Part shown: one piece after another, positions 47,846 to 57,648 of the stretch
Layout of the letters: the number at the start of each line of letters is the position of its first letter
Position numbering within the stretch: the stretch's first letter is position 1
NCBI GenBank assembly: GCA_965112735.1
Contig: OZ218951.1
Location: forward strand, 3,968,001 to 4,032,000
Direction: 5' to 3'
Length of the DNA stretch: 64,000 nt
From: Phaeosaccion multiseriatum
Lineage: Eukaryota; Ochrophyta, other classes
The notes under the pieces: model-generated
The model's database searches: none
What the model saw: the letters and a program-made list of their open reading frames with translations, nothing else
What the model was told of the DNA's origin: nothing
Program-made: the position numbers and the translations under genes

Positions 47846-47984
47846 TGGGCAGCTCCCTGCAGAGAGAGAGCGCACCCCCTTGGGGCCTGCTGCTGCTTCT
47901 GCTGCCCGTATGAGTGCAGCCAGGTGTGAAGGCGCTCTGTGTGTGTGCGACTCTGCCGCCCCCGTGCTGAGGAGCAGTCTGTGA
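40042..47984 (+). CDS. Lon protease, peroxisomal LONP2 type (14 exons, 1243 aa)
   Basis: ATP-dependent serine protease with a Ser-Lys dyad for quality control, probably in the peroxisome. Exons: 40042-40131, 40218-40844, 41225-41716, 42238-42465, 42649-43074, 43758-43817, 44138-44209, 44599-44814, 45238-45372, 45609-45677, 45836-45922, 46139-46283, 46532-47256, 47625-47984. All phases match. The N-domain [25 protein letters not shown] is LONP2-like. Walker A is GPPGVGKT (649-656), Walker B is LLDEVDK (714-720), and the block [22 protein letters not shown] is intact. The nucleophile is S1081 in KDGPSAG; the general-base lysine is K1124 in GGVKDK, 43 residues on as in E. coli Lon. Ser/Gly/Glu-rich inserts in exons 2-5 make it longer than LONP2 (about 850). 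The last three residues are SSL, a possible weak PTS1. An in-frame upstream ATG at 39958 is not supported by homology. Confidence 0.95.
43236..43756 (+). repeat. (ATC)n array with regular interruptions, Lon intron 5
   Basis: About 520 bp of ATC units interrupted by CACTGTCATC, CATTGCCATC, CCTCATCATC and CGTCATTGCC reach the acceptor of exon 6. Blocks of about 120 bp recur, so it is a higher-order repeat. The minus strand reads as poly-Asp, which is not coding. Confidence 0.95.
44235..44598 (+). repeat. (CACT)n and (CA)n microsatellites, Lon intron 7
   Basis: CACT tetranucleotides (about 44240-44435) and a (CA)n run (about 44520-44598) occupy most of the intron up to the acceptor of exon 8. 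Confidence 0.9.
44815..45120 (+). repeat. GGTGGATGGCAGTGGAT repeats, Lon intron 8
   Basis: Irregular units of GGATGGCAGTGG and GTAGGTGGGT start at the donor. A segment resembling the end of exon 8 (GGCCTCGGCAGTGCTGGAG, about 44880-44898) recurs inside the intron, so part of the exon end and donor has been duplicated into the intron. Confidence 0.75.
47386..47612 (+). repeat. (CACT)n microsatellite, Lon intron 13
   Basis: More than 50 CACT units with CACTAACCTCACT and CACTATT interruptions precede the acceptor of the last exon. Confidence 0.95.
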
Positions 47985-49424
47985 AGCTCTGTGAAGCTCT
48001 GTGAAGCTCTGTCAAGGGGGCAGGAGAGGAGAGCAGAGCAGTGCAGGCAGGTGGAGAGCTGCAGTGAACCTCAAATGCGGATGAGCGCAGGAGAGCTTCT
48101 ATGAAGCAGGACAGTAATGGGGTAGGGGGAGGAGGAGGAGGAGGAGGAGGAGGAGCTGTAGTCAAGTCTGCAGCGTCGAGTGAGTTGCGCGGCATGTGCA
48201 TAATTAAAAATCTATAAATACTTGTGTTGGGGGGGTGTAGAGCTGAGAAGACGAAAGCTAACAGTTATTTCAAAGTGCTTTGCTTTGTTATGATGGAAAG
48301 GATGAGAGGATGGATGGATGGAAGGAGCGGCGTGCAAGACAAAATGAAGTAAAGCAGACAATACATAGATGGATGGATAAATACAGTCAAACGAAGGAAG
48401 GAGGGAAAAATACAATCAAACAACAGCACATTGGATCCAGAGACGTATGTGAGCCGCCGATGGCAGTGGATGGATCTCAGTAAGATCTTAAAGGTCCCGG
48501 ACATCATAACTTAGCTACTTACTCAGCTCTTACGTACTTAGCTACATACTCGCTACTTTGCGTCGTCATCCTACCACAGAGGCAAGTACTTGTCACTCAC
48601 ACTCGAGTTTGTGATAACACCATCTCCCCTCCTTGTCAGCACTCTTTGTCCTCCGCGTACACAGATAGCCAACCACATTGTTGAGAGAGCTGTTGAGCAG
48701 AGAGCTTTCCAGAGCTACATCCTCGTCATCCATGCCCCTCCCCTCCATTCCTCCCTGTACGCTCTCTCCACACGGAGCGGCAGCACACCACACCACGCCA
48801 CACCACAGGATAGCACAGCACAGCAGTTGGTGATACAGCACAGCACAGTAGTGACTTCCTTGCACCCCACTCATCAATCTCCTTCCCCCCCTCCCCTGCT
48901 CTCTCCCCTGCCTGCCTCTCCCCTCCTTCCCCTGCCATCCTTTGCCATCCCCCTCCCTCCCCTCCCCTCCCCTCCCCTGCCATCCCCTGCCCTCTCTCTG
49001 TTCTGTCGGGGCAAGATGCGCTTCCCTCCTTCCTCCTCCCTCCTCCCTCCAGCCCCGACTAGGCCCCTGACTGACGCTGCGCCCCTCCCTGCAGGCTCTC
49101 CATCCCCTGTTTCTTGTGCTTCCCCTCCCTCTCCTCCGCCCCCCCACTCTCCCTTGGCCTTCCACCCCGATGTATCGCCCGCTGCTGCTGTAATACCAAC
49201 TGCTGCTGCTGCTGCTGCTGATGCTGCTGCTGCCTGTTGGGCCATTCACAACCTCTTCCTCCCCCCCCCGGACTCCACCCCTGCCCTCTTCCTCAGTCCA
49301 CACACAGAGAGAGAGAGAGAGAGGAGCCGTCGCATTGTCTTGTTGAAACTGCCTTGCTGTCTTGCTGCACCTCCACCCTCCACCTTATAGACCTTAGACC
49401 CCAAGACCTTCGACGTTTCAGGCC
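47985..49424. other. Convergent spacer, Lon (+) and GDH-like (-)
   Basis: This 1.44 kb holds the Lon 3' UTR (three GTGAAGCTCT copies directly at the stop codon), an AT-richer stretch with several TACTTAGCTAC-like units (about 48510-48560), C/T-rich sequence at 48880-49170 and a CTG run near 49200. The long ORFs on both strands are low complexity and I see no gene. Confidence 0.5.
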
Positions 49425-52359
49425 TTACACAGCTCCGTGTGTGAGCATGACCTCTGCCACTCTCCTGAAGCCCGCGATATCAGCTCCTGCCTGCAGGTCT
49501 CCCCTTGTGTTGTACTCCTTCGCCGTCTGTTTCACCTCGTCTGTGCCGAGTAGCAAGACAGACAAGAGACAATATATACACGAAGAGAGAGAGGGGGGTG
49601 GGTGGGTAATGGAGAGAGGCATGGAGAAAGGGGCATAGAGTCAATAGAGAGTAAACGCCAAGAGAGGAAAGCGGTACAGGACAAAAACGCTCCGGGGCGG
49701 GGTATGACAGGCGGCAAGAAAGCGACGAGCGGAAGGAAGTCATTCTCCAGTGTCGAGGTGAGCTGTCGAGTGACTGTCTAGCAGTAGCAGCCCCTTGACT
49801 GTCAAGGTGAGCTGTCGAGTGACTGTCTAGCAGTAGCAGCCCCTTGACTGTCGAGTCACTGCCCCTTTAAGCCAAACCCTTCCCTCATCCACCCCTCCCC
49901 CCCCTACCCTCGCTCTGACCCATCTCCATATCTATCCCCCCCCCCCCCTCCTCCTCCTCCATCTCCTCCCCGTGACTCACCAAAGATGGCCTGCATCCTG
50001 TCCTTAATGCGTGCCTCCAACATGTCTGCTGTCATGGTCAAGTCTACGCTTGTCTCTGGTCCGCTCACCAACCCTGCTGCAGCCCCTGTGGCCTTGTGCG
50101 GGGCAAACATGATTCCTCTCTTCCTGAACACTGCCTTGGCCTCCTTCGAGCAAGGCTGACAAGAGGAAGAGAGGGAGAGGGAGAGAAGAGAGAGAAAGGA
50201 AGGGAGGGGGGGGGGGAGGTGAAGAGAGAGGGGGAGGAGGGGTGGAGGAGAGGAGAAAAGAAAAGGGAGAATGACGTCACGATACGACGGGTCATGTACG
50301 TGTGCGTCCCCACTGACATATGTTACTCTCCCCCCCCCCCCACCCCTCTCTCTTTGACACCATCTCACTGACTGACCTGGTTGCCCCCCTCGATGACCCC
50401 CATGCATCCGTTGTCAGCAAGGCTTGTTGCTGTGGCGGCGTCGATCTCGTCGCGTTGTGCGCAAGCGAACACCTTTACGAAGGTTTGGCGAGGGGCGAGT
50501 GAGTGGGTGGGTGAGTGAGTGAGAGGGACAAGAGGGAGGGATGGTGGGAGGGAGGGAGGGAGAGAGAGAGAGAGAGATGTACATCACAGCAACAGCAGCT
50601 TTGACTTTGACTCACGAGATCGCAGGGGATGTTGAAGATATTCTCGGGATCGTTGTACTGCGCCGTTGTGGAGGCGATGATGTAACGGCCCAGCCTCGCT
50701 CCTCGCTGCGCAGAGGGAGAGGGGCGGGGGGGGGGCAGAGCACTGCTGAGTGGCAGGCAGGCGGCAGAGGGCAGAGGGCTGTGGCCACCAGAGGCGCGAC
50801 ACACGCAGGCAGGCAGCCGGGCGCCGATAATAGGGGCCCACAGGAACAGCGATACCCAAGCAGAGGGACAAGCACGTGTATGACCTCCTCCTCCTCCTCC
50901 TCCCCCTCCTCCTCCTCCTCCTCCTCCTCCTCCCCCTCCTCCTCCTCCTCCTCCTCCCCCCCTCCTCGTCCTCCTCCTCCTCCTCCTCCCCCTCCTCCTC
51001 CTCCTCCTCCTCCTCCTCCTCCTCCCCCTCCTCGTCCTCCTCGTCCTCCTCCTCCTCCCCCTCCTCCTCCTCCTTCTCCTCCTCCTCCCCCTCCTCCTCC
51101 TCCTCCTCCTCCTCCTCCCCCTCCTCCTCCTCCTCCTCCTCCTCCTCCTCCTCCTCCTCCTCCTCCTCCTCCTCCTCCTCCTCCTCCTCCCCCTCCCCCT
51201 CCTCCTCCTCCCCCTCCTCCTCCTCCCCCTCCTCCTCCTCCCCCTCCTCCTTCTCCTCCTCCTCCCCCCTCCTTCTCCTCCTCCCCCTCCTCCTCCTTCT
51301 CCTCCTCCTCCCCCTCCCCCTCCGTCCTCCTCCTCCTCCTCCTCCTCCTCCTCTCACCTCTGCCTTGATCTTGAGGATGGTCTTCATCTTGGATTGATCA
51401 ATACCCGCCGACTCATAAATGTGGCCACTCTGATCCGTAAAAGTCAACGGAATGGCGCCATACTCCAACAGCTTCTCTGCCACCGCCAAGGCCACCTTGC
51501 CGCTGCCCGTCACGAGACACCGCTTGCCCTTGAGCCCCTCGTTCTTATCTCTCAACATGGCGTCGGCGAAGTGCACCACGCCCGACCCAATGGCCTGCGG
51601 ATAGAGATGCGTTCCTCCCCACAACACGCCCTTGCCCCTCTGCGCAATGTGTTCATTGATCCGCTTGTACTGCCCGTACAGGTAGCCAATCTCGCTGGGG
51701 CCGCATCCGAAGCCGAAGGCAGGCGAGTCCAAATCGGGCCCAATGTATTTGGAAAGCTCCGTCATGAACGACTGACAGAAGCGCTGAATTTCGGCCTCGG
51801 ACTTGTCGTGCGGGTTAAAGTCGGCCCCTCCGACGGCGGCCCCCAGACTGCAGCCCGAGAGCGCGTTGCTGAAGACGGTGTCGAGTCCCTGCGCCTTCAT
51901 GAGGCTCATGTTGACGTTGCCGGAGAAGTGCAAGCTCCCCTCGTAAGGCCCTAGGGCACTCGAGTACTGCACTCGGAAACCCCTGTTTCGCGTATTTTGT
52001 GTGTGTTTTGTGTAGTTTGTGTTGTGTTGTTGTGTTTGATGCGTGGGGGGGGGGGGGGGGTTGAGTTGTAAGACGGTTACATTTGGGACCACACGACATG
52101 ATGGTTAGTCACGTGATGACATGACGGTTACAATGCATAAGGAGTTCGGGACTGCCGGGTACAGAGTACAAGGAGTTAGGGGATCACACTTCACCCCTGC
52201 CACTACCCGGCAAGGAGTGAGTGTCTTCCTGAGTCTTCCTCACTCTCTTCCTACCTGTTCATGCGGCTGTTGCCGTGGTCGTCGAGCCAGGCCACGCGGA
52301 ATTGAATGGCACGCTCGGGCTCGATGAGCTTTGGTTTGGGTTTAGGTTTGTTCGTTTGG

Positions 52360-52404
<45 letters not shown>

Positions 52405-54180
52405 TGTGTGCGCACCACCCAACCAGCGCCGTATGGTGTGCGATGAGATGGCAAGGGGGGGAGGGGGAATGGGTGGATACTTCAGGTACTTGAGGTGTTT
52501 GTCTTGGGGACAGGCAACAAGAGGCGAGAGATGTACGTATTCGGCTCGTCAAAGAAGAGCATAGGAGCAAGGCCGAGGGTAGACAGATGAACAGACAGAC
52601 AGACAAGCTGTTAAGACAGACAGACAGGTAGGTAGACAGCCAGCCAGTAGACAGACAGACTGACAGATAGACAGACAGGTAAGACACACAGACAGGTAGA
52701 CAGACAGACAAATAGACAGACAGACAGATAGACAGACAGGCAGATAGACAGACAGGCAGATAGACAGACTGAAAGATAGACAGACAGACAGACAGACAGA
52801 CAGTCAGACAGGCCAGTAGACAGACTGACAGCAGAAAGACAAGCAGGCAGGTAGACAGACTGACAGCCAGACGGACAGACAGACAGACAGGGAGGAATGC
52901 AGATGTACAGGCCGGCTTACAGGCAGAGAGACTGGCACAGGCTGGCTGCTGCCCACCTTACTTCCCCCCTGTGTATCTGTACGCCCTGAAGGCAGACCGA
53001 CCATCCCTCCCCCTCCCCCTCCCATCCACCTCTCTCCCTCCACTCCCTCCCTCCCTCCTCTCCCTCCCTACCTGCTTGGCAATCCAGGCGGTCTTGGGTT
53101 GCCGGTCGAATACCGGTGCGAGAGAGGGGATGGTGTCCGCTATAGACTCCAAGAAGACGGACTTGTGAGGGTCCTTGCGGCGGGCCTCAGCCACGAGCAT
53201 GTCCGCTGCCTCTGCGCCGGTCTTGAACTGCTGGTCACCCTGTTCATTCATTCAGTCAGTCAGTCGGTCAGTCAGTCAGTCAGTCGGTCAGTCAGTCGGT
53301 CAGTCAGTCAGTCAGTCAGGCAGGCAGGCAGGCAGTCAGTCAGGCAGTCAGCAAGCCAGGCAGGCAGGCAGTCAGCCTTCCTTTCGCTGCGCCGTCGTTC
53401 TCCCACCGTTAGGAACGCAAAGAACAGAACTGGAAGGAGAGATAGAAATGTGTCCCGTGGCCAAAGGACGATTTCAGGAGCAAATCATCGGTCCAAGGAA
53501 TGGGGGGGGGGGGGGTAGAGCGCTACAACACACTCAAAAAGGCTGAAGCATCAATAACTGGAGAGGCAAAGGGCAGCGATGCCAGTAAGGGCGGGCCACG
53601 CCAATAGGTCTGACATACAGGGCGAGTGTCCATCAACTGCCACGATACAGGGCAAGCCGTCGGGGAAAGCAAAACAGCTGCTGCTCCACTACGCCTCAAA
53701 CACGGACTAGCAGGAAGCAGAGCAAAGCTCCAGCAAACGAGTACACCAGGCGCTTCCTCCACTGACCTGTCGTCTAAAAAGAGGCTTATTTCTCCATGTT
53801 TTCTGGCGCGGGGGGAGAGGACGGAGAAGCGAGAGCAGAGGTAGCAGAAGGAGCGAGATGGCAGGCGTAAGAAGAAAAGCGGCAGATGGAGAAAGGAGCA
53901 ACAGCAAAAGCACCACAAACTTCTTAACATAGGCACTGCCACTTACCCCACTGAGTTTGGTGTTACCGTGCACCCCGCCGAACTGGTAGAGGGGAGACAG
54001 GTTGTCCACTGACACCTTGAGAGAGGAGGGTGTCGCATGAAAGCTCCTTCCTTCACCTCGGCCGGTCACCGCTGCTGCCCGGACCAGCCCTTGTCCACCA
54101 CCACTCTGCACCCCTCTCCGCGCTACTGCTGCTAGCGCTCCACGGGCTGCCGCCTTTGTGGGCGTGCAGAGGACTGTCAT
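49425..54180 (-). CDS. Glutamate dehydrogenase family protein lacking all catalytic residues (8 exons, 525 aa)
   Basis: Homologue of hexameric NADP-glutamate dehydrogenase. Minus-strand exons: 54180-53947, 53239-53072, 52328-52255, 51982-51358, 50705-50616, 50472-50377, 50155-49981, 49540-49425. Phases match throughout. The Arg/Ala-rich N-terminus ending near RSFHATPSS looks like a mitochondrial presequence. The fold is clear: LIEPERAIQFRVAWLDDHG, RGFRVQYSSALGPY, DFNPHDKSEAEIQRFCQSFMTEL, EIGYLYGQYKRI, Rossmann VTGSGKVALAVAEKLLEYGA, and C-terminal ADIAGFRRVAEVMLTHG. Aligned to the well-studied clostridial enzyme, however, Lys89 is E173 (YEGSLHF), Lys113 is S197 (VFSNALSG), catalytic Lys125 is V209 (GAAVGGADF) and Asp165 is G249 (PAFGFG). 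The dinucleotide loop reads GSGK where GSGN is usual. The ORF is intact and the family length kept, so it is probably a conserved pseudoenzyme or has another activity, not a decayed gene. Confidence 0.9.
50884..51352. repeat. (CTC)n array, GDH-like intron 4
   Basis: About 470 bp of CTC units with CCCCT and CGTCCTC interruptions. On the gene's sense strand it is GAG-rich, begins close to the donor and is read through as poly-Glu by naive translation. Confidence 0.95.
52588..52905 (+). repeat. (ACAG)n / (ACAGGTAG)n microsatellite, GDH-like intron 2
   Basis: About 320 bp of ACAG tetranucleotides with TAGACAGACAGG blocks lie within the 743-bp intron 2 (52329-53071). A (GT)n tract at about 52361-52410 lies near the exon 3 side. 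Confidence 0.9.
53250..53388 (+). repeat. (GTCA)n/(GGCA)n microsatellite, GDH-like intron 1
   Basis: GTCA units with GTCG and GGCA variants lie next to the acceptor of exon 2 (minus sense). Confidence 0.85.
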
Positions 54181-54289
54181 GATGAAGAAAATATAGTGGG
54201 GGAAGGGAAAAAAAAAGGAGGAGCCTTGTCCTAAGCAATTTGGTTCGAAAGTTATTAAAAGTCACTCGCTATCGACCCCTACTCCACAC
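54181..54289. promoter_or_regulatory. 5' flank of the GDH-like gene
   Basis: A short AT-richer unique stretch lies between the start codon and the repeat cluster. Because the palindromic repeats begin about 110 bp upstream, any promoter must be small or overlap them. This is inferred from position only. Confidence 0.35.
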
Positions 54290-54486
54290 ACACACATTCA
54301 CACACATTCTCATAGCGCCTATCGGGCCCCGGCGATAGGCGATAGCGGATAGCGTGCCGGCTGGCGCCGGCCGAGCGGATAGCGCGCCGGCTGGCGGATA
54401 GCACGCCCCAACAACCCCCCCCCCCCAAAGCCGGCTGGCGCCGGCGATGGCGGGCGATAGCGGATAGTGTATCAGGGGTCGACCCT
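54290..54486. repeat. GATAGCGGATAGCG/GGCTGGCGCCGGC palindromic repeat cluster
   Basis: Units GCGATAGCGGATAGCG and GCCGGCTGGCGCCGGC alternate and are interrupted by a poly-C stretch (54414-54426). The right end, GGATAGTGTATCAGGGGTCGA, matches the terminus of the element at 55012-55126. The left end is degenerate. Confidence 0.8.
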
Positions 54487-54680
54487 GACGCGCTACATGT
54501 ATTGAGCTGTCGCTATTGCCGGCGTCAGCCGGAACGCTATCAGCTATTCGTCGGCGCAGCGGACGAGCTACCAGCTGCGCCAGCCGGCACGGCATCAGCT
54601 ATTCCCCTCCCAAACCTGCCCCTTCATCTGTTGGACTACTGCGCCCGGCGGGGGGGAGGGGTGGCGCCAGCAGCCGACAC

Positions 54681-54955
54681 GCTATCAGCTATTGATGTGC
54701 GCCAATAGCGCAGCTATCAGCTATTGATGTGTGCCAATAGCGCAGCTATCAGCTATTGATGTGTGCCAATAGCGCAGCTATCAGCTATTGATGTGCGCCA
54801 ATAGCGCAGCTATCAGCTATTGATGTGTGCCAATAGCGCAGCTATCAGCTATTGATGTGTGACAATAGCGCAGCTATCAGCTGTTGATGTGTGCCAATAG
54901 CGCAGCTATCAGCTATTGATGTGTGCCAATAGCGCAGCTATCAGCTGTTGGGCCT
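54681..54955 (+). repeat. 32-bp satellite, about eight copies
   Basis: Head-to-tail units of CAATAGCGCAGCTATCAGCT plus ATTGATGTGTGC. Starts of GCTATCAGCT are spaced exactly 32 bp (54681, 54713, 54745 and so on). Each unit contains the dyad CAATAGC...GCTATTG. There are no spacers, so it is not CRISPR-like. Confidence 0.95.
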
Positions 54956-55011
54956 TTCTTCCAAGCCGACCCGCTATCAGCTGTTGGGCTCGAAGGGCCA
55001 AGGCTAGCCAA

Positions 55012-55126
55012 TCGACCCCTGACACGCTATCGCCCACTTTCTCGATAGCGCGCTATCGGCCGCCGGCTGATAGCGGATAGCGCGCCGGCTGGCGCCGGCG
55101 ATAGCGGATAGCGTGTCAGGGGTCGA
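55012..55126. mobile_element. Palindromic MITE-like element with terminal inverted repeats
   Basis: The ends TCGACCCCTGACACGCTATC (left) and GATAGCGTGTCAGGGGTCGA (right) are perfect inverses. The interior CGCCCACTTTCTCGATAGCG...GCCGGCTGGCGCCGGC is itself dyad-rich. Partial copies lie at 37975-38075 and 54290-54486. Too short to encode protein; I see no clear target-site duplication. Confidence 0.75.
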
Positions 55127-55401
55127 CTTGCTCCCTCTCTGCAGATCTGAAAAGATCGAAAGAAGGCAGCAGGAGCCCCCCTTCCCCCCACCTGAGGGGC
55201 CCCGCGACGGGATGATGCGGATGAAGACTTCCGCAGTGGGGACACTTGTCACCCCCTTGCGTGTCCGCCTACAATCCCGCTGTCTCCATGAGCCAGCCGC
55301 ACTTCCTCCTCGCTCCCTCGTCTCGCTCTTCACCCGCCGGCCTTCTCTGCTTGCTTCCCCTCACCGCTCCTCGCCCCCTCTTCTCACTCTTCTTCTCTTC
55401 T

Positions 55402-56915
55402 TCATCCGTCGGCCTCATCTGCTGCTTCCCCTTCCCCTTCACCCTCCTCTTCCCCTTCACCTTCCCAGTCCACTTCCTGGACCATCGGCGCCCCGCCCTC
55501 TCTGAGCCACTCCTCATCCCAATCCATAATGAGGTCTTGCCTATCCGAGCCTTGGAACGGATCCACAGGCATGGGTCTAGGGGCGTCTCCCTTTCGAAGG
55601 CTGCGAATGGCTCCGTTGAAGGCCTTGAGCTCCGCACTGAGGGGACAAGGGCAAGGGGTGGGGGGTTCAATCAGGATGGGTATAGCGACGCTGAGACAGA
55701 CACACACAGATGGATACCCAAACCCTCTTATCGCAGGAGGTGTGGAGTGTCAAACCTGTGGTCAAACCAAAGCCACAGCCACAAGTACCAATCAGGGGCG
55801 GTGCAGGCTCCCGTGAGGGTCAGTCACCCTCCCCCCTCCACCCAACCTCCTGCGGTATTAAGTCAATAAAGTCACCTCCTGCGGTACAGCGTGCAACCAT
55901 GCAACACCCACCGTCCGGCCCTTTCTCTTCCTTCCTTCCTTCCTTCCTTCCTTCAATCAGTGCCTCCTTTCCCTATTTCTATCTCTCTCTCTCTGTCCCT
56001 CACCTCCTCCCTCCGTACACCTCTCCGATCTGCTCTCTGCAGCACTGCGTACTGAAGTTGTCCATGTCCTCCACGGGCACCCCGAACATGTCATTGAAGG
56101 TGAAAGGCGTCACTCGGCAGAAGCGTGGCCGCTCCTCGTAGATGGTGCATGCTCTGAGGGGATGCACACACATAGACATGACAGCACAAAGCAGGGAGTA
56201 GCAAAAATCAGCAGCACAAAAGAAAATGCATTGTCTTAAAGGCATGGGCAAGGACAGGACAAGAGGAGGCTCTCGCTCACCAAAGACGCGCCGTCTTCCT
56301 TCCACCTTCTCCTTCCATCGAGACTTGGACTTAAGAGCGACTTTGGAACGCGCGACAGACTCACCTCTTGTCTTTATCAAAGTGTTTGCACCACCCGTCC
56401 TCCTGCTCCATGGACTTGTACAGCTCAAACTCGTCCTCAGTCAGGTAGTCCGCCAAGTCGGGCCGCTGCTCCGCCTTGAGGAAGCAGCACGCCCCACAGT
56501 TCTTTATGCACGCCCACTCGCTGCTGCGCTTCAGCACCTGCGGCTGCACAGCCTCCACACGCGCCCTCTCCCTCTCCTCCCCCTTGGAGGAAGCGGGGGG
56601 TGCCTTCCTCTTCAACCCTTTGCGCCGAGTATTGCGCGACCCGAATCCTGCCCCCGACCCCACCTCGCTATCCTCAGACCCTGGAATCTTTGGATTCAGC
56701 GCGAGCATCGCCGTTGCTTGCCTATGGGCATTGGTTGTTCGTTGGCCCCACCACAGCCGCTGCTGCACTGGCCGTACATGCACCCACGCCGCTAATGGAA
56801 GCGGCTGAGACTGAACCAGTAAAAAGAGCAAGCCCTGGCTAAGGTGGCCACTGCCTACTGCTGCTGCTGCTGTCGCGGCAGTAGCCAGTCTACTCCTCTT
56901 CCTGCTAGCAGCCAT
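55402..56915 (-). CDS. YkgJ-type Cys-cluster (zinc/iron-chelating) family protein (3 exons, 311 aa)
   Basis: Small eukaryotic (plant/alga-type) member of the YkgJ/CxxCxxCC family, predicted to hold a metal ion or cluster; the cellular role is unknown. Minus-strand exons: 56915-56365, 56153-56004, 55636-55402 with phases 2/1 at both junctions. The first ~135 residues are a variable Ala/Arg/Lys-rich leader, possibly for organelle import. The domain has W-A-CIKNCGACC (Cys136, 140, 143, 144), YLTEDEFELYKSM, DGWCKHFDKDKRACTIYEERPRFCRV and CCREQIGEVYG, i.e. the complete set of conserved cysteines. The tail is Glu/Gly-rich and ends EADEADG. An in-frame ATG at 56960 is an alternative start. Confidence 0.88.
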
Positions 56916-57189
56916 CAGAAATAAAAGTGGAGGCGGAAGAAGGGAAGCACAGTAAGTCAATTATGGTTTTTAACAGCCCGTCGACCATCGCCTATGGCCT
57001 TACCTGCCCTTCCCCCCCCCCCGAGGGTAGCAACCATGGGAGTAGGCAGAGGTTGCAGGGGGGAACTGGGGGCGCCCCCGCCGTCAACGTTCAAAGAAAT
57101 GGAGCCCACACACGAGACACCGCATCCCACGCGTTGTCCAGTCCAACCACCCCACCTGGACGCAAAGGGAGCAAAGCTCGAAGGCCAGA
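56916..57189. other. Spacer between the YkgJ-type gene and retroelement remnant
   Basis: No stable ORF was found. It may include the 5' part of the retroelement, because the ORF1-like frame has no clear start before 57208. Confidence 0.4.
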
Positions 57190-57207
57190 GCCCAGCCTGA
57201 GTGGGAG

Positions 57208-57648
57208 GTGGTCCTCCACAAGAGGTCTCGAAAGGCGCTCGACAAAGCAGCGAGGGCTTCAGGCAGAAGACAAAGCAACCAGCAGAATGTGACAGGGCCT
57301 GAGCCCAGCCCAGTTCAGAGGAGAGCAGTCAACCTCGCGAGCAAATATGGGGCAATTGAGGTCCCAGTGGCCATGAACGGGGCCTGTCTAGTGCTATCCC
57401 TCAACCTCCATGAACAGCATATGAGTGGTGACATCATCCCGGAGGCAATGACCACCTACACGATCGCCGCCCCCTACGACCTCCCCAAGGCAGACCTCAT
57501 GCTCCTTCGACATTCTCTGGCCAATACCCTCCGTCACTCCTCAGCACAGGTGATGGAAGAGCACCGGGCGGCTCTGGCACAGATGGGTGACCCCCACGCT
57601 CACGGGCAACCAGTGGAGCATGTGGCCCAGCAGCTGGAAACCACATGA
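57208..57648 (+). CDS. ORF1-like protein of the retroelement, 146 aa
   Basis: Unrecognised protein beginning MVLHKRSRKALDKAARASG and continuing AVNLASKYGAIEVPVAMNG and EQHMSGDIIPEAMTTYTIA, with an Ala/His-rich amphipathic C-terminus. There is no zinc knuckle. The true frame probably enters from upstream (EWEVV precedes the ATG). The stop codon overlaps the ATG of the next frame. Confidence 0.45.
   Translation: MVLHKRSRKALDKAARASGRRQSNQQNVTGPEPSPVQRRAVNLASKYGAIEVPVAMNGACLVLSLNLHEQHMSGDIIPEAMTTYTIAAPYDLPKADLMLLRHSLANTLRHSSAQVMEEHRAALAQMGDPHAHGQPVEHVAQQLETT

Noticed and set aside
48590-49390. Overlapping ORFs of 266 aa (+) and 236 aa (-) between Lon and the GDH-like gene
   Set aside because: C/T-rich low complexity, open on both strands, no conserved motif and no matching splice partners.
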